From the NCBI RefSeq assembly GCF_011603255.1, contig NZ_JAANCM010000002.1, positions 124,001-188,000 of the forward strand: a DNA stretch of 64,000 nt. Direction: 5' to 3'. This document shows positions 1 to 11,500 of this stretch, piece by piece; positions within the stretch are counted from its first letter, which is position 1; the number at the start of each line of letters is the position of its first letter. Below the pieces are notes generated by a model, which saw only the letters and a list, made by a program, of their open reading frames with translations, was not told the origin of the DNA and searched no databases. A program made the position numbers and the translations under genes. Origin of the DNA: Ferranicluibacter rubi (GTDB lineage Bacteria > Pseudomonadota > Alphaproteobacteria > Rhizobiales > Rhizobiaceae).

Positions 1-1994
<1,994 letters not shown>

Positions 1995-2022
1995 GGTGTT
2001 GGGGGACGGGTCGAGTTTCCGG

Positions 2023-2181
2023 CCAGCCTCTCATCCGCCTGCCGGCACCTTCTCCCCGCATGCGGGGAGAAGGGACATGTGGCACCGCTCGTGCTATATC
2101 GACCAATCGGGACGCATCCCAAATCTTGGGGCACGTCCCCTCTCCCCGCAGGCGGGGAGAGGGCTAGGGTGAGGGGCAGCC
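2023..2181. repeat. RIME-like palindromic intergenic repeat, copy 1
   Basis: A roughly 159-bp element whose two ends are inverted: it opens with CCTCATCCGCCTGCCGG-like sequence and CTTCTCCCCGCATGCGGGGAGAAG, a near-perfect hairpin. It closes with CCTCTCCCCGCAGGCGGGGAGAGG, a second hairpin, followed by GGTGAGGGGCAGCC. A second copy lies at 27937-28076 with the same ends and a diverged middle. The layout matches the rhizobial intergenic mosaic elements (RIME). Here it fills the space between coxA and ctaB. Confidence 0.85.
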
Positions 2182-2251
2182 ACAACCCGCAGCCTTGCTT
2201 GGGGCAGGGCCAACAGCCCCACCCGAAACCGCTTGAAGAAAGACAACCGGA

Positions 2252-3205
2252 ATGACCGTCATCGACACCACCGGAAACCTCAACGACGGCGATATCCGCC
2301 TGTCGGAGGCCTCGGCGCGCGATTACTGGGCGCTCCTGAAGCCCCGCGTCATGTCGCTCGTGGTGTTCACGGCCTTTGCCGGCATGGTGCTGGCGCCCGG
2401 CGAGATCAACCCTTTCATCGGCTTTGTCGCCATCCTCTGCATTGCAGTGGGTGCCGGCGCGTCCGGCGCGCTGAACATGTGGTACGATGCTGATATCGAT
2501 GCGGTGATGAAGCGCACGGCGACGCGGCCTATCCCTGCCGGCCGCATCACCGGCCAGGAAGCTCTCGGCTTCGGTCTCACGCTCTCGGCCTTCTCGGTTT
2601 GCATCCTCGGCCTCGTGGTCGGCTGGTTCGCCGCCGGCTTCCTCGCCTTCACGATCTTCTTCTACGCCGTCGTCTATACGATGTGGCTGAAGCGGGCGAC
2701 GCCGCAGAACATCGTCATCGGCGGTGCGGCCGGCGCCTTTCCGCCCATGATCGGCTGGGCCTGCGTCACCGGCGGCGTCTCCATCGAAAGCGTCGTTCTC
2801 TTCCTCATCATCTTCCTCTGGACCCCGGCCCACTTCTGGGCGCTGGCGCTGTTCAAGATGGGCGAATACGGCGCGGTCGGCGTGCCCATGCTGCCGAACG
2901 TCAAGGGCATCCCAACGACCAAGGTGCAGATCCTCGTCTACGCCGTACTGACGGCGGTTGCCGGCATCTGTCCGACGCTGCTCGGCTTTGCGAGTGTCGG
3001 CTACGGCATCGTCGCGCTGGCGCTCGGCCTCGGCTTCGTCTGGTATTCCATCAAGGTGCAGTCCATGTCCGAGACGGACGAGAAGATGCTGCCCGCCAAG
3101 AAGCTCTTCGCTTTCTCGCTGGTCTACCTCTTCGCGATCTTTTCGGCGCTGCTGGCCGATCGCGCGGTGCTGGCGCTGCTCTCCGCCTTCGGAAAGGGCT
3201 TCTGA
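2252..3205 (+). CDS. ctaB: protoheme IX farnesyltransferase (heme O synthase)
   Basis: Converts protoheme IX to heme O by adding a farnesyl group, the first step to the heme A of the oxidase encoded around it. It is a UbiA-type prenyltransferase of 317 residues with about nine membrane segments. The prenyl-diphosphate/Mg site NMWYDADID is at residues ~75-83, followed by [12 protein letters not shown] (86-97), as in the CtaB family. A second polar loop ([11 protein letters not shown]) lies near the C-terminus. The stop codon overlaps the start of the next small gene (TGATG), implying translational coupling. Confidence 0.96.
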   Translation: MTVIDTTGNLNDGDIRLSEASARDYWALLKPRVMSLVVFTAFAGMVLAPGEINPFIGFVAILCIAVGAGASGALNMWYDADIDAVMKRTATRPIPAGRITGQEALGFGLTLSAFSVCILGLVVGWFAAGFLAFTIFFYAVVYTMWLKRATPQNIVIGGAAGAFPPMIGWACVTGGVSIESVVLFLIIFLWTPAHFWALALFKMGEYGAVGVPMLPNVKGIPTTKVQILVYAVLTAVAGICPTLLGFASVGYGIVALALGLGFVWYSIKVQSMSETDEKMLPAKKLFAFSLVYLFAIFSALLADRAVLALLSAFGKGF

Positions 3206-3345
3206 TGGATCTCATCACGCTCACGCCGGCCCAGAAGCGCGCCCGCCGCGGCCGCAATATCGCGCTCGGCCTCGTGCTCTTCGGCCTGGTGGCCCTGTTC
3301 TACGTCGTCACGCTCGTCAAATTTTCCAACGGCCTCACGCACTAG
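3205..3345 (+). CDS. coxF: CoxF-like small membrane protein
   Basis: A 46-residue protein with a basic N-terminus (QKRARRGRN) and one hydrophobic segment ([20 protein letters not shown]). It fits the small single-span protein commonly found between ctaB and ctaG in Alphaproteobacteria and called CoxF; a role in oxidase assembly or stability is assumed rather than shown. Its ATG overlaps the ctaB stop by one base and ctaG begins 13 bases downstream. The name rests on position and topology, since the protein is too short for strong homology by eye. Confidence 0.8.
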   Translation: MDLITLTPAQKRARRGRNIALGLVLFGLVALFYVVTLVKFSNGLTH

Positions 3346-3358
3346 GAGACGGACGGCC

Positions 3359-3973
3359 ATGGCATCGCATCCGGCACGACCAACCTCACAGGCTGAACGC
3401 CGCAACGGCGTGATCGTCGGCGCCTGCGTCGCCTTCGTCGTGGGCATGGTCGGCATGGCCTATGCCGCCGTGCCGCTCTACGACATGTTCTGCAAGGTCA
3501 CCGGATACAACGGCACGACGAAGCGCGTCGAGCAGGCTTCCGACACGATCCTCGACAAGACCATTCGCGTCACCTTCGATGCCAACACCTCTGGCGATCT
3601 GCCCTGGCACTTCACGCCGGTCGTGCGCGAGATCTCGCCAAAGATCGGCGAGACGGTGCAGGTCGAATTCAAGGCGAAGAACATGGCGGATGTTCCGACC
3701 ACCGGACAGGCCGTCTTCAACGTCACGCCCATGCAGGGTGGCGCCTATTTCAACAAGGTCCAGTGCTTCTGCTTTACGGAGACGACGCTGCAGCCGGGTG
3801 AGGAATTGGAGATGCCGGTCGTCTTCTTCGTCGATCCGGAGATCGTCAAGGCGGCGGAAACGAAAGACATCGGCACGCTTACTCTGTCCTATACCTTCTA
3901 TGCGCGCCAGCCATCGAAGCCGGTCGCCGCACTGAAGCCCAGGGATGGCACCGTGCCGGACAAAAAACTTTAA
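3359..3973 (+). CDS. ctaG: cytochrome c oxidase assembly protein CtaG (Cox11)
   Basis: Copper chaperone that delivers copper to the CuB site of subunit I. The 204-residue protein has an N-terminal membrane anchor (about residues 17-37), the Cox11 signature [18 protein letters not shown] just after it (Cys45), and the copper-binding CFC motif within [10 protein letters not shown] (residues 136-138). The rest is a periplasmic immunoglobulin-like domain. AGGAGACGG in front of the ATG supports this start. It lies between coxF and coxC, the normal position. Confidence 0.95.
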   Translation: MASHPARPTSQAERRNGVIVGACVAFVVGMVGMAYAAVPLYDMFCKVTGYNGTTKRVEQASDTILDKTIRVTFDANTSGDLPWHFTPVVREISPKIGETVQVEFKAKNMADVPTTGQAVFNVTPMQGGAYFNKVQCFCFTETTLQPGEELEMPVVFFVDPEIVKAAETKDIGTLTLSYTFYARQPSKPVAALKPRDGTVPDKKL

Positions 3974-4111
3974 CGCGCCGCACCGGCAGGGCCGGCTAGG
4001 CGTGAACGACATCAGGAGACCGATCGCACGCTTGTAATCTCGCGGGTGTTCGGGAAGAGTGGGACGGCAAGACCGGACCGCTTCAGGCGAGGGGACGACG
4101 GGGAGAACGAC

Positions 4112-4987
4112 ATGGCCGACACGCATCAGAAGAACCACGACTATCACATCATCGATCCCAGCCCCTGGCCGCTGCTCGCCTCTATCGGCGCCTTCGTCAT
4201 GGCCTTCGGCGGCGTCGCCTATATGCGCTATCTCTCGGGCGGTTCGTTCAAGATGTTCGGGCTGGAATGGGCCAATCCGTGGATCCTCTTCATCGGCCTC
4301 GCGATCGTGCTCTACACCATGTACGCTTGGTGGGCGGATACGGTGAAGGAGGCCCATGAGGGCCACCACACCCGCGTCGTCTCGCTGCACCTGCGCTACG
4401 GCATGATCATGTTCATCGCGTCGGAAGTGATGTTCTTCGTCGCCTGGTTCTGGGCTTACTTCGATGCCAGCCTGTTCCCCGGCGAGGCCATCCAGGCCAC
4501 CCGCACAGCCTTTACAGGCGGCCAGTGGCCGCCGAAGGGCATCGAGGTTCTCGACCCCTGGCACCTGCCGCTCTACAACACCGTCATCCTGCTGCTCTCG
4601 GGCACCACCGTCACCTGGGCGCACCACGCGCTGCTCCACGGCGACCGCAAGGGCCTCATCAACGGCCTCGCGCTCACCGTCGTCCTCGGCGTCCTCTTCT
4701 CCTTCGTGCAGGGGTTCGAGTATGCCCACGCCCCCTTCGCCTTCAAGGATTCGATCTACGGCGCCACTTTCTTCATGGCGACCGGCTTCCACGGCTTCCA
4801 TGTTCTCGTCGGTACCATCTTCCTCGCCATCTGCCTCATCCGGGCGCTGAAGGGCGATTTCACCCCCCAGCAGCACTTCGGCTTCGAAGCCGCCGCCTGG
4901 TACTGGCATTTCGTCGACGTCGTCTGGCTGTTCCTTTTCTTCTCCATCTACATTTGGGGCGGCTGGGGCGCACCGCTCGCCGGCTGA
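4112..4987 (+). CDS. coxC: cytochrome c oxidase subunit III
   Basis: Third core subunit of the aa3 oxidase, with seven membrane helices, about 291 residues. Family features are [13 protein letters not shown] at the N-terminus, [21 protein letters not shown]-like sequence in helix III (seen here as [17 protein letters not shown]) and the C-terminal [17 protein letters not shown] placed the start at 4112, after GGGAG at 4101-4105; an upstream in-frame start would add 22 uncharacteristic residues. A 138-base spacer separates it from ctaG. It is the last gene of the cluster and is followed by a strong terminator. Confidence 0.96.
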   Translation: MADTHQKNHDYHIIDPSPWPLLASIGAFVMAFGGVAYMRYLSGGSFKMFGLEWANPWILFIGLAIVLYTMYAWWADTVKEAHEGHHTRVVSLHLRYGMIMFIASEVMFFVAWFWAYFDASLFPGEAIQATRTAFTGGQWPPKGIEVLDPWHLPLYNTVILLLSGTTVTWAHHALLHGDRKGLINGLALTVVLGVLFSFVQGFEYAHAPFAFKDSIYGATFFMATGFHGFHVLVGTIFLAICLIRALKGDFTPQQHFGFEAAAWYWHFVDVVWLFLFFSIYIWGGWGAPLAG

Positions 4988-5004
4988 TCGCTCGCGAAAC
5001 AACC

Positions 5005-5032
5005 GACGGACGCTTCGGCGTCCGTCCTCTTC
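5005..5032 (+). terminator. Rho-independent terminator after coxC
   Basis: GACGGACGC-TTCG-GCGTCCGTC is a perfect 9-bp stem closed by a TTCG tetraloop at 5005-5026, followed by the T-rich CTCTTCT. It sits 18 bases after the coxC stop and marks the end of the oxidase operon. Confidence 0.85.
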
Positions 5033-5374
5033 TGACAGGGTCATTCGAGGGATTTGCCGTGCCGGTAGAGGTGCTTTGGAGTTTTAGCCTTTAAAGACCG
5101 ATCGCGACTGATGTCAGCCTCTGCGCGATGTTCGGCATCGCAACCCGAACAATTCACATTGTCGCTTGCGTCCAAACTGTCCCGATACCCTGCGGGATCA
5201 GCTTCTTGCTGTCTGCGAGCAGGCGTATATGTGCAAGCCATCCCAGAACATTGAGATGGCTGGTCTCTGACCTAGCGGACCTCAGGTCTCACTCTTCGGT
5301 ATCATATGCGGACTAACGAACGGGAAGCCGTCGGTCCGGCCGGCCGAACGTCCGACTTCCGGCACCTCACACCC
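5033..5374. other. gene-free stretch
   Basis: About 340 bases with no supported gene. Base composition is more AT-rich than the flanking genes. Short ORFs on both strands here lack a Shine-Dalgarno site and show no recognisable protein sequence. In many rhizobia DUF983 and surf1 genes follow coxC; neither they nor clear remnants were seen here. Confidence 0.6.
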
Positions 5375-6304
5375 TCAGTCGTAAAACGCCTCGACTGTCT
5401 TCCGGCTGCCGAGCATGAAGATGTCGGCGATATGGCGCAGCGGGGCGACGTCAACCTCGGAGCGACCGGCGCGAACGAGATCGTGGAAGCGGGCATAGAG
5501 CGTAGGATATTCCGTCTCCTGCTCGTCGGCGCGCATCACGCCATCGACGGAGAGCCGGGCGCCGCCATTGCCGAGAATCATCGTGCCGGCATCGGTTTCC
5601 ACGATGATGTCCCAGCGGTCGTCGCTCGACTGGCGGCGCCAGTCCATGTCGGCGGTTACCGGAATGCCGGACGCGCTCTGGAAGTCGATCTGGGCGGCAA
5701 TCGGCGCATCGCGATTCTCGGGAATTTCGAGCGTCGAGCGGGTGACGAAGACCGGCATGGGCAGGATATGCGTCATGATCGACAGGGCGTTGATGCCGGG
5801 ATCGAACACGCCGAGGCCGCCTGCTTCCCAGATCCAGTCCTGGTTCGGATGCCAGCGCCGCACGTCCTCGTTCCAGATGATATCGACGCGGCGAATGGTT
5901 TTGTCGGCAAGAAACGCCCGTGCGGGCTCGACCGCGGGTCCGAATCGCGAATGCCAGCTGGTGAACAGCGTGACGTTCTTCTGCTGAGCCAGCGCCTCGA
6001 GGATGGCGACCTCACTCAGCGTCGCGCCCGGCGGCTTTTCGAGGAAGACGTGCTTGCCGGCTTCCAGCGCCTTGTAGGCAGCATCGAACCGAACGCGTGG
6101 CGGCATGCAGAGCGAGACCGCCTCGATCTCCGGCATGGCGGCCAGCATGTCCTCGATGGCGGTGAAGTTCTCGACGCCATCGACGCTGCCGTGCCGGCTT
6201 GCGGCCGCGACCAGCCGGTATCCGGGATTGTTGTGAATGGATGGCAGATGCTGATCGCGCGCGATCTTGCCAACGCCGACGACAGCAATAGAGATGGGGT
6301 TCAT
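5375..6304 (-). CDS. Gfo/Idh/MocA family oxidoreductase, galactose/arabinose 1-dehydrogenase-like
   Basis: A 309-residue NAD(P)-dependent dehydrogenase. The Rossmann fold opens with ISIAVVGVGKIARDQHLP, where GxGxxA binds the dinucleotide. The family catalytic lysine is in HVFLEKPPGATL, followed by a C-terminal sheet domain containing WEAGGLGVFDPGINAL. Length and these motifs resemble the D-galactose/L-arabinose 1-dehydrogenases, which oxidise aldoses to lactones. I infer sugar oxidation, but the exact substrate is not readable. It is transcribed alone and divergently from the acetyltransferase gene downstream. Confidence 0.8.
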   Translation of the reverse strand: MNPISIAVVGVGKIARDQHLPSIHNNPGYRLVAAASRHGSVDGVENFTAIEDMLAAMPEIEAVSLCMPPRVRFDAAYKALEAGKHVFLEKPPGATLSEVAILEALAQQKNVTLFTSWHSRFGPAVEPARAFLADKTIRRVDIIWNEDVRRWHPNQDWIWEAGGLGVFDPGINALSIMTHILPMPVFVTRSTLEIPENRDAPIAAQIDFQSASGIPVTADMDWRRQSSDDRWDIIVETDAGTMILGNGGARLSVDGVMRADEQETEYPTLYARFHDLVRAGRSEVDVAPLRHIADIFMLGSRKTVEAFYD

Positions 6305-6420
6305 GGTGTTCCGCCAGATTGTATGACTTATGTCCGGCTTTGTACCAGAAAGGCCGGAGCGGGCAAGGCGGTCCGGCCTTGCAATGATGACGGCCCGAAA
6401 GAACGAACCAAGGAAATTGC

Positions 6421-7275
6421 ATGTCCCCGACGATACGCAACGCCACCCGCGCGGAAATCGAAGAGATCATCGAATGGGCCGCACGCGAGGGCTGGAATCC
6501 CGGTCTCGACGATGCGAGCGCCTTCTACGCTGCCGACAGCCAAGGCTTCTGGGTGGCGGAGGAGGGCGGCGCGCTTGCGGCGGCGATTTCCGTCGTCCGC
6601 TTCGGGCCGGATTACGCCTTTCTCGGCTTCTACATGGCGCATCCGGATTTTCGCGGCCAAGGCCTCGGCTATGCCCTGTGGCAGGCGGCGCTGGCCGCGC
6701 AAGGCACGCGCATCATTGGTCTCGACGGCGTCGTCGCCCAGCAGGCGAGCTACCAGCGTTCCGGCTTCGCCTATGCGCACGCGAACATGCGTTACGGTGG
6801 CATGCCGCAGGTGACGCCGCCGCCCGGCACCGATCTCGTCGAGGTCGCCCCCGTTCATCTGCCGCTGCTCATCGACTACGACGCTCGCTTTTCGCCAGCG
6901 CGACGCGATGCCTTCCTCGGGCAATGGCTGAAGACCCAACCGACCCGGCAGAGCATCGCGCTCCTGCGCGGCACAGAGGTGCAGGGCTACGGCACGATTC
7001 GCACCTGCCGCGAGGGCCAGAAGATCGGGCCGCTGTTCGCCGATACGGAAACCGGTGCCGACCTTCTCTTCCGCAAGCTGGTCGCGACCGGCCTTGAGAT
7101 GGGCGGCGACGGACAGATTTTCCTCGATATCCCCGAACCGAACGGCGCCGCCAAGGCGCTCTGCGACCGCTACAATCTGAAACCGGTGTTCGAGACCGCC
7201 CGCATGTATCGCGGCGATGTTCCCGACCTGCCGCTTTCCCGCATCTTCGGGATCACCACTTTCGAATTGGGTTAG
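6421..7275 (+). CDS. GNAT family N-acetyltransferase
   Basis: A 284-residue protein with an N-terminal GNAT fold. FYMAHPDFRGQGLGYALWQ (residues ~77-95) holds the acetyl-CoA-binding R/Q-G-x-G motif, and the preceding segment WVAEEGGALAAAISVVRF matches the GNAT beta strands. The C-terminal half (PLLIDYDARFSPARRDAFLGQWL onward) matches the extra domain seen in many GNAT proteins of this length. The substrate is unknown. AGGAAA precedes the ATG. It is divergent from the dehydrogenase and convergent with the peptidase gene that follows. Confidence 0.85.
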   Translation: MSPTIRNATRAEIEEIIEWAAREGWNPGLDDASAFYAADSQGFWVAEEGGALAAAISVVRFGPDYAFLGFYMAHPDFRGQGLGYALWQAALAAQGTRIIGLDGVVAQQASYQRSGFAYAHANMRYGGMPQVTPPPGTDLVEVAPVHLPLLIDYDARFSPARRDAFLGQWLKTQPTRQSIALLRGTEVQGYGTIRTCREGQKIGPLFADTETGADLLFRKLVATGLEMGGDGQIFLDIPEPNGAAKALCDRYNLKPVFETARMYRGDVPDLPLSRIFGITTFELG

Positions 7276-7296
7276 GCGAGCCGGGATAGGCCCGCA

Positions 7297-9372
7297 TCAT
7301 TCCGTTGCGGCAGGCTTCATGATCGTCTGCCGCAGGAAGCTGTAGCCCGTGGCGATTCGGGCAGCGGAGGCCGCCGTGTCGCCTTCGCCGCCATGGCCAC
7401 CGGATGTGAATTCGTGGAACAGCGGATCGTGCCCCAACTCCCGCAGTTGCGCGGCAAAGCGGCGGGCATGCGAGGGATGCACCCGGTCGTCATTGCTGGA
7501 GCTTTCGATGTAGATCGGCGGGTAGGTGACCTCCGTTGCGGGACGCACAGCCTGCAGCGGCGAATAGGCCAGCATCGTCTCCCGGTCCTGCGCATTGTCG
7601 GGATCGCCGTACTCGTCCATCCACGCCCGCCCGGCGGGGAAAGTGTGGAAGCGCAGCATGTCGAGCACCGGCACCTGGCACCAGACGGCGCCGAAAAGGT
7701 CTGGATAGCGCGTCAGCATTACCCCGGTCAGAAGCCCGCCATTGCTGCCGCCATTGCAGGCAATGTGCTGCGGCTTCGTGTAGCCACGAGCGACGAGATC
7801 GCGGGCGATCGCGGCGAAATCGGCAAAGGCCCGGTGCCGCCCCTCGCGCTTCGCCGCTTTGTGCCACGCGGCACCGAACTCGCCGCCGCCGCGGATATAG
7901 GCCTGCACATAGGCGCCGCCCTGTTCCAGCCAGCGCCCGGTGACGCCGGAATAATAGGGCTGCAACGGCACTTCGAAGCCGCCATAGCCGTAGAGGAGCA
8001 CGGGCAGGGTACCCATGTCGAAGGTCGCAGGCAGCACCAGCCGATAGGGCACCGCCGTCCCGTCCTCCGACGTCGCTTCGAGCAGCAGGCTCGACATGCC
8101 GCTTGCGTCGAAATAGGCGGGCGAGGCGGCGACGGGCTGTAGCGCCAGCGGCTTGGCGCGGTCGGAGAGATCCAGCCGGTAGAGGGTCGGCGGCTGAAGG
8201 AAGCCCTGTCCGGAAACGATCAGTGTGTCATCGCCGAGATGCAGGTCGGAATAGAGTGGGTGGTAGGACAGGGTCTCCACCCCGTCGGGCAGGGTTAGCT
8301 CGAACGGCTCGGCGTCCTCGACGCGGAGATCGAGGAGAAACAGACGCGGCGTCATGGTGTCGGCTATGGTGAAGACGCACCAGTCCCGCAGCAGCATGAA
8401 GTCCGTGCAGAACCGGCGACCGGTGGGCGTGAACAGCACGCGGGCCGGGGCCGGCGGCTGGTCGCTGCCGAGCCGGACGGGAAGCTCCTGCAGCACGAGC
8501 GAACCGCTTGGCACACGCTCGTCCGTCTTGGCCCGCCACAGGCAGAAGCGATGATTGGTGCCCGCGTCACTCTCCCTGGGGATATCGAGCGGCACGGGCG
8601 TCCCGCCGTTCTTCGATACGACATGGCTGGCCGTCCCGATCGTGTGGACCGCCGTGAAGATCGACAGCCTTTCGTTGCCGGAAAGGTGATCGCCTTGGGA
8701 AAGACGGGCCATTTCGGGGCCGTAAACCGTCCCGTAGCCGGTCACGTCGCTGTCTTCGGCGGCAAAGACGGTTGCTGCCTCTGCAACGTCCTGCCCGCGC
8801 GCTACGCGTCGTCCGACCCGGGGCCAGCTGGATTGCGTGGCCGATTCCCGGTCGATCGAGCCGAAATACAGGATGTGGTCGAGGCTTTCCCACGTGGCGT
8901 GCGAACGCGCGAGCGGTGTCGAGAAGCCGCCTTCCACGAAGGCGAGGCTCTCGCAGTCGAACTCCCGGAAGATGCGTAGGTCCGATCCGCCGTCCGACAG
9001 CGACAACAGAACACGCGACGGATCCCATGGACAGGTGACGGCACCGCGCCAGATCCACGTCCGTCCCTCGGCGGCGTTATAGGCGTCGAGATCGAACACC
9101 GTCTCCCACGCCGCCTCCGGCACCGGTGCCTGGGTTGCCGGCAGCCTCTGCCACACGCCCATCGGGTTTCCAGCGGTCTTGCGGAAGGTGTTCAGCCAGT
9201 CGCCGCGCCGGGAAAAATGGATCAGCCGGTCGTCGCGCTCCATCATCGCCTTGAAGGCCGCTGCGTCCGCATCAAAGGCGTCCGTCTTGAGCGCGGTGTC
9301 CGAAAGCACATTCTCACGTGCCACGAAGTCGACCGTGCGGGCATCGTCGTCGGTCTCGAGGTAAAGGTGCAT
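7297..9372 (-). CDS. prolyl oligopeptidase family serine peptidase (S9A)
   Basis: A 691-residue peptidase expected to cleave short peptides after proline or similar residues. The N-terminal ~400 residues are the beta-propeller, and the C-terminal alpha/beta hydrolase domain follows from PYRLVLPATFD. The nucleophile serine is in NGGSNGGLLTG, the acid in SSNDDRVHPSHARRF and the histidine in SGGHGGEGD. No signal peptide is seen, so it is probably cytoplasmic. The N-terminal LYLETDDDARTVDFVARENV fits the family start. It is a single-gene unit, separated from the ABC-F gene upstream by a large palindrome. Confidence 0.92.
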   Translation of the reverse strand: MHLYLETDDDARTVDFVARENVLSDTALKTDAFDADAAAFKAMMERDDRLIHFSRRGDWLNTFRKTAGNPMGVWQRLPATQAPVPEAAWETVFDLDAYNAAEGRTWIWRGAVTCPWDPSRVLLSLSDGGSDLRIFREFDCESLAFVEGGFSTPLARSHATWESLDHILYFGSIDRESATQSSWPRVGRRVARGQDVAEAATVFAAEDSDVTGYGTVYGPEMARLSQGDHLSGNERLSIFTAVHTIGTASHVVSKNGGTPVPLDIPRESDAGTNHRFCLWRAKTDERVPSGSLVLQELPVRLGSDQPPAPARVLFTPTGRRFCTDFMLLRDWCVFTIADTMTPRLFLLDLRVEDAEPFELTLPDGVETLSYHPLYSDLHLGDDTLIVSGQGFLQPPTLYRLDLSDRAKPLALQPVAASPAYFDASGMSSLLLEATSEDGTAVPYRLVLPATFDMGTLPVLLYGYGGFEVPLQPYYSGVTGRWLEQGGAYVQAYIRGGGEFGAAWHKAAKREGRHRAFADFAAIARDLVARGYTKPQHIACNGGSNGGLLTGVMLTRYPDLFGAVWCQVPVLDMLRFHTFPAGRAWMDEYGDPDNAQDRETMLAYSPLQAVRPATEVTYPPIYIESSSNDDRVHPSHARRFAAQLRELGHDPLFHEFTSGGHGGEGDTAASAARIATGYSFLRQTIMKPAATE

Positions 9373-9411
9373 GGGGTGTCTGCCTTTCCGTTGAAGCCGG
9401 TCGAGGGATAA

Positions 9412-9533
9412 TACGGTTTCCGGTTGATCAGACCGGAAGCTGTATTCCGTCCATTGAAAATCTGGCCGTCCGGCCAGAGATTTTCGATGATTCTTGTCTC
9501 CGGTTCGCGGAACGCGATCAGCCGGAAACCGTA
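9412..9533. repeat. 122-bp nested imperfect palindrome
   Basis: Outer arms TACGGTTTCCGGTTGATC (from 9412) and GATCAGCCGGAAACCGTA (ending 9533) are inverted copies with one mismatch over about 18 bases. An inner hairpin, AAAATCTGGCCG paired with CGGCCAGAGATTTT (9457-9485), has nearly the same centre. The connecting segments are partly complementary as well (ACCGGA...TCCGGT). It lies between two genes read in the same direction and could be a mobile palindromic unit or a processed mRNA hairpin. Confidence 0.7.
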
Positions 9534-9553
9534 AAGAGAGAAAAGGCGGACCG

Positions 9554-11437
9554 TCAGCCGGCCATCGCCTCCTCGTATTGCGCGGACAGGTCCAGCCACT
9601 GCTCTTCGGCGGTGCTCAGCTTTGCCGCCGTCTCGCCGCGCTGCTTCACCTTCTCGGCGGCCTTCGCGGGGAATTTCTCGTAGAGCACGGGATCTGCAAG
9701 TTCTGCATCAAGCGCCTGAATCTGCTTCTCAAGCTTTGCCGTCAAGGATTCGATATCGTTGATCTTCTTGCGCAACGGCGCAAGGACGGCGCGCTTTTCC
9801 GCGTTCGCCTTGCGTTGCTCCGCCTTCGACGTCGCGTCCTCGATTATCTCAGGCTTTTCGTCTTTTTTTTTACCCGAGGAGACGATCAGGCTGCGATACT
9901 CTTCCATATCGCCGTCGAAGTTCGAAACCGTGCCGTTGTTGACCAGCCACAGGCGATCCACCGTCGCCTCGATCAGGTGACGATCATGCGAGATCAGGAT
10001 CACGGCGCCGTCGTAGTCGTTGAGCGCCTCGATCAGCGCGCGTCGGCTGTCGATGTCGAGATGGTTGGTGGGTTCATCGAGGATCAGGAGGTTGGGGTGG
10101 TGAAAGGCCGCAAGACCCATCAGCAGGCGCGCCTTCTCGCCGCCGGAGAGATCCTTGGCCGCCGTCGACATCTTCTCGGTCGCAAGCCCCATCTGCGCCA
10201 CGCGGGCGCGCACCTTGGCTTCGGGAACGCCCGGCATCAGGCGGCGGACATGCTCCACCGGCGAATCGGCCGGCACGAGGTCGTCCATCTGGTGCTGCGC
10301 GAAGAAGCCGATCTTCAGGTTCGGCGCCAGCTTGATCTCGCCGCCATCTGCATCCAGCCGCCCGGAGACGAACTTCGCGAAGGTGGACTTGCCGTTGCCG
10401 TTCGAGCCGAGCAGCGCGATGCGGTCGTCATTGTCGATCCGCAGCGTGATGTTCTTCAGGATCGGCTGGCCCGGGGTGTAGCCGACGGAGGCATTCTGCA
10501 GCTGGATGATCGGCGAGGCCGGCTGCTTCTCGGGAACCGGGAAGGTGATCGGCTGCACATGGTCCTCGATGACCGAGGCGACGGTGCCCATGCGCTCCAG
10601 CGCCTTGACGCGGCTCTGTGCCTGCCGGGCCTTCGAGGCCTTGGCCTTGAAGCGGTCGATGAAGGTTTGCAGGTGCTTGCGCGCCGCGTCGTTCTTTACC
10701 TTGGCCTTCGTCTGCAATTCCATCGCCTCGGCGCGCTGGCGCTCGAACTGGTCGTATGAACCGCGGTAGAAGGTCAGCTTCTGCTGGTCGAGGTGGATGA
10801 TGGCGTTGACGGCGGTGTTCAGCAGGTCGCGGTCGTGGCTGATGATGATGACGGTGTGCGGGTAGCGGCGGATGTAATCCTCCAGCCACAGCGTGCCCTC
10901 AAGGTCGAGATAGTTGGTCGGCTCGTCAAGCAGCAGCAGGTCCGGCTCCGAGAAGAGCACGGCGGCCAGCGCCACGCGCATCCGCCACCCGCCGGAAAAG
11001 GACGAGGCCGGGCGCAGCTGCGCGTCGTGGTCGAAGCCGAGGCCGGCGAGGATCGAGGCCGCGCGCGCTTCGGCCGAATGGGCCTGGATGTCGGCAAGCC
11101 GCATCTGGATATCGGCGATCCGGTTCGGGTCAGTGGCGGTCTCGGCTTCCGACAGAAGCGCCTCGCGCTCCTTGTCGGCCTTCAGCACGATTTCGATCAG
11201 CGGCTCTTCCGTGCCCGGCGCTTCCTGCGCCACCTGGCCCATTCGCGAATTCTTGGGGATGGAGACGAAACCGCTCTCGCTCTCCATCTGTCCCGTCAGG
11301 ATGCGAAAGAGCGTCGATTTGCCTGCGCCGTTGCGCCCAACGAGGCCGGCCTTCGTGCCCTCGGGAAGCGAAATGTTGGCGTGGTCGATCAGGAGGCGTC
11401 CGGCGATGCGGGCCGAGAGATTGGATATCGTAATCAT
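9554..11437 (-). CDS. ABC-F family ATP-binding protein
   Basis: A 627-residue soluble protein with two ATP-binding cassettes and no membrane segments. ABC-F proteins act on the ribosome or in translation quality control. Walker A motifs are GRNGAGKS (residues ~34-41) and GSNGNGKS, signatures are SFSGGWRMRV and DLSGGEKARL, and Walker B motifs are LLLLDEPTNYLD and LLILDEPTNHLD. The inter-domain linker is long and basic (KHLQTFIDRFKAKASKARQ). A C-terminal charged coiled coil (~residues 535-625) resembles the Uup/YheS type. Which ABC-F subfamily it belongs to cannot be settled by eye. Confidence 0.93.
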   Translation of the reverse strand: MITISNLSARIAGRLLIDHANISLPEGTKAGLVGRNGAGKSTLFRILTGQMESESGFVSIPKNSRMGQVAQEAPGTEEPLIEIVLKADKEREALLSEAETATDPNRIADIQMRLADIQAHSAEARAASILAGLGFDHDAQLRPASSFSGGWRMRVALAAVLFSEPDLLLLDEPTNYLDLEGTLWLEDYIRRYPHTVIIISHDRDLLNTAVNAIIHLDQQKLTFYRGSYDQFERQRAEAMELQTKAKVKNDAARKHLQTFIDRFKAKASKARQAQSRVKALERMGTVASVIEDHVQPITFPVPEKQPASPIIQLQNASVGYTPGQPILKNITLRIDNDDRIALLGSNGNGKSTFAKFVSGRLDADGGEIKLAPNLKIGFFAQHQMDDLVPADSPVEHVRRLMPGVPEAKVRARVAQMGLATEKMSTAAKDLSGGEKARLLMGLAAFHHPNLLILDEPTNHLDIDSRRALIEALNDYDGAVILISHDRHLIEATVDRLWLVNNGTVSNFDGDMEEYRSLIVSSGKKKDEKPEIIEDATSKAEQRKANAEKRAVLAPLRKKINDIESLTAKLEKQIQALDAELADPVLYEKFPAKAAEKVKQRGETAAKLSTAEEQWLDLSAQYEEAMAG

Positions 11438-11500
11438 GCCGGCGTTTTGGCCGATGTAGGGCCGGAAGGCAAGAGAAGCCGCAGGACTCCCGTGAGGCCT

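Noticed and set aside
3386-5044. Minus-strand open frame opposite ctaG and coxC
   Set aside because: Antisense of two well-supported genes; no domain and an implausible charged composition.
5041-5241. 66-codon minus-strand ORF after the cox operon
   Set aside because: No ribosome-binding site, no conserved sequence, and it lies in an AT-richer spacer.
5306-6814. Plus-strand open frame opposite the dehydrogenase gene
   Set aside because: The minus strand encodes a complete Gfo/Idh/MocA protein; this frame is its shadow and runs into the acetyltransferase gene out of frame.
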